Origin: Patescibacteria group bacterium
Lineage (GTDB): Bacteria; Patescibacteriota; Doudnabacteria; UBA920
Direction: 5' to 3'
Assembly: GCA_023487095.1 (NCBI GenBank)
Contig: JAMDEL010000003.1
Span: forward strand, 1 to 6,694
DNA: 6,694 nt
Part shown: one piece after another, positions 5,825 to 6,694 of the stretch
How positions within the stretch are numbered: the first letter of the stretch is position 1
Layout of the letters: each line of letters starts with the position of its first letter
The notes under the pieces: generated by a model
Databases searched by the model: none
The model's input: only the letters and a program-made list of their open reading frames with translations
Told to the model about the DNA's origin: nothing
Program-made: the position numbers and the translations under genes

Positions 5825-6344
5825 ATTTTTGCACGTAAAGAATGTCATACCCCACGGTTTCGCGGCAAGAAACATCCACACCCAGCCTGGCTATGAAGTC
5901 AAGGAGTTCCCTCTGGACTTTTTCGGGGTCCTCTGCCGTAATTTTTTCCACTTCCACAAAACCGCCCAAACCCTCCACCTCATCTATACAAATCTCCACC
6001 CCATCTGTCTTGCATTTCCGCCTGACCTTGTTAATCCGCGCAATCTTCTTAAATCCCAACATTACAATAATTTTTTCCAGCGTTTCCGGATCAGAAATTT
6101 CCAGTTCACGCTCTATTTTTGCCAACTCCTGGCCCTGCTTCAAAGTGAATAGAGCCTTCCCCCCTTGCCGCCTGATGCGCAAAACATTCGTGCCTAAAGT
6201 AACTGGGACAGTCGGCTCAGTAAGCGGAATAAAAATATCATCCTCTTGTTTTATGGGTAAACCAAAAATACAGCCCTTGCCTTCCAGCTGTTCAATGACT
6301 TTTTCCGTATTTTCTACCTTAAGCTTGATTTCAATTTCTTTCAT
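5805..6344 (-). CDS. cyaB: CYTH-domain protein, class IV adenylate cyclase (CyaB)-like
   Basis: This 179-residue protein forms a single CYTH tunnel domain, which binds triphosphate substrates with divalent metal. The signature ExExK is at the N-terminus (EIEIK, 3-7). Basic and acidic residues of the tunnel follow: RIRR (56-59), TLK (67-69), IERE (77-80), KVRRKCK (106-112), DEVEGLGGFVEVEK (121-134). The DEVEGLG-FVEVE block is typical of the CyaB subgroup. CyaB members make cAMP from ATP, but many relatives are triphosphatases (thiamine-triphosphate or inorganic), and no cAMP receptor is seen nearby, so the reaction is unproven. The start is the ATG at 6344, not an upstream in-frame codon at 6374, because it forms an ATGA overlap with the HAD gene stop and places the motif at residue 3. 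Confidence 0.85.
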   Translation of the reverse strand: MKEIEIKLKVENTEKVIEQLEGKGCIFGLPIKQEDDIFIPLTEPTVPVTLGTNVLRIRRQGGKALFTLKQGQELAKIERELEISDPETLEKIIVMLGFKKIARINKVRRKCKTDGVEICIDEVEGLGGFVEVEKITAEDPEKVQRELLDFIARLGVDVSCRETVGYDILYVQKYGSSGI

Positions 6345-6694
6345 TGCAGGTTTCCCGAAAATTGCCCTGACCAAGTAGTAAAGGTTTTCAAATCGCTGTA
6401 AACGTAAGCCTTAAACCCGAAATCCAAAGCCTCACGCACGGCCAACGGGTCGCTGTCCCAAACCACGGCGGAAAACTTGTCGCCTATTTCAAATTTTTCA
6501 AGCGCCTTCTCCCAAAACGCGCGGCTCGGCTTCAAAGCCCCCGCATCCACGGAAGAGAGCCTGCCGTCAAACATATGTTTGAGCTGGAGTTTTTCCCACA
6601 AATATTCCATGCGGTATTTTTCCTGGTTCGTTGACAAAACACAAAAAACCCCTGCCTTACGCAGGTCGGTGATCAGACTTAGGACGTCTTGCCA
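6341..6694 (-). CDS. HAD-like hydrolase, C-terminal part (5' end outside window)
   Basis: The frame is open to the window edge and gives the last 117 residues. HAD-superfamily landmarks are visible in order: motif II as VFCVLSTNQ (Ser21 after a hydrophobic strand), motif III Lys55 in LKPSRAFWEKAL, and motif IV as VVWDSDPLAVREALDFGFKAYVY, with acidic Asp80 and Asp82. This spacing fits subfamily I phosphatases or dehalogenases. The nucleophile motif I (DxDxT/V) and the cap lie outside the window, so activity and substrate cannot be judged. The TGA at 6341-6343 overlaps the CYTH start by 4 bp, indicating coupled translation. A TTG at 6637 in the middle of motif II is not the start. Confidence 0.8.
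   Translation of the reverse strand, partial: WQDVLSLITDLRKAGVFCVLSTNQEKYRMEYLWEKLQLKHMFDGRLSSVDAGALKPSRAFWEKALEKFEIGDKFSAVVWDSDPLAVREALDFGFKAYVYSDLKTFTTWSGQFSGNLQ

Noticed and set aside
5842..6378. Plus-strand open frame of 178 codons
   Set aside because: Antisense to the CYTH gene, and the protein is an unnatural Ser/Thr/Pro/Phe-rich translation.
1..6694. Recoded UGA (Gracilibacteria/SR1 code)
   Set aside because: TGA ends the HAD, ATPase and 149-aa genes at sensible places, and no in-frame TGA interrupts a conserved domain.

Overview
The window most likely comes from a Patescibacteria (Candidate Phyla Radiation, Parcubacteria-like) genome. This is inferred from gene content and style, not from a marker gene. 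The pointers are compact genes, many small proteins of unknown function, starts preceded by A/T-rich leaders without Shine-Dalgarno motifs, an N-terminally anchored HerA/VirD4-type ATPase of the kind common in these genomes, and a 206-aa orphan protein that I recall as widespread there. TGA is used as a stop by at least three genes, so the UGA-glycine code of Gracilibacteria/SR1 is unlikely.

Layout: almost everything reads on the minus strand, so the order of transcription runs from the right end to the left. At 6694-5459 lies a tightly overlapping group: the 3' part of a HAD-like hydrolase, a CYTH (class IV adenylate cyclase-like) protein joined by an ATGA overlap, and a small zincin-type metallopeptidase overlapping it by 20 bp. 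Immediately after the peptidase stop there is a perfect sigma70-type promoter (TTGACA, 17 bp, TATAAT) plus a second extended -10. These drive a 122-aa disordered Pro/Glu-rich protein and then an 847-aa membrane-anchored DNA-pump-like ATPase. A further promoter in the next gap precedes a bicistron of a 64-aa His/Gly-rich protein and a 149-aa helical protein. A third promoter with a leader of about 110 nt precedes the 206-aa orphan protein, which ends at a clear intrinsic terminator. Next comes a GtrA-family membrane protein. It converges on a strong hairpin at 113-154, shared with a plus-strand gene of which only the last 36 codons are present.

How the parts may work together: the ATPase and the small disordered protein ahead of it look like one functional unit, an inner-membrane DNA or protein translocation motor with a possible accessory factor. 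No relaxase, VirB4 or pilus gene is visible to define a full secretion system. The HAD-CYTH-peptidase group looks co-translated, but no common pathway is evident. There are no mobile elements, CRISPR arrays, tRNA or rRNA genes. The most unusual content is the run of unrecognised small proteins, each behind its own recognisable promoter.
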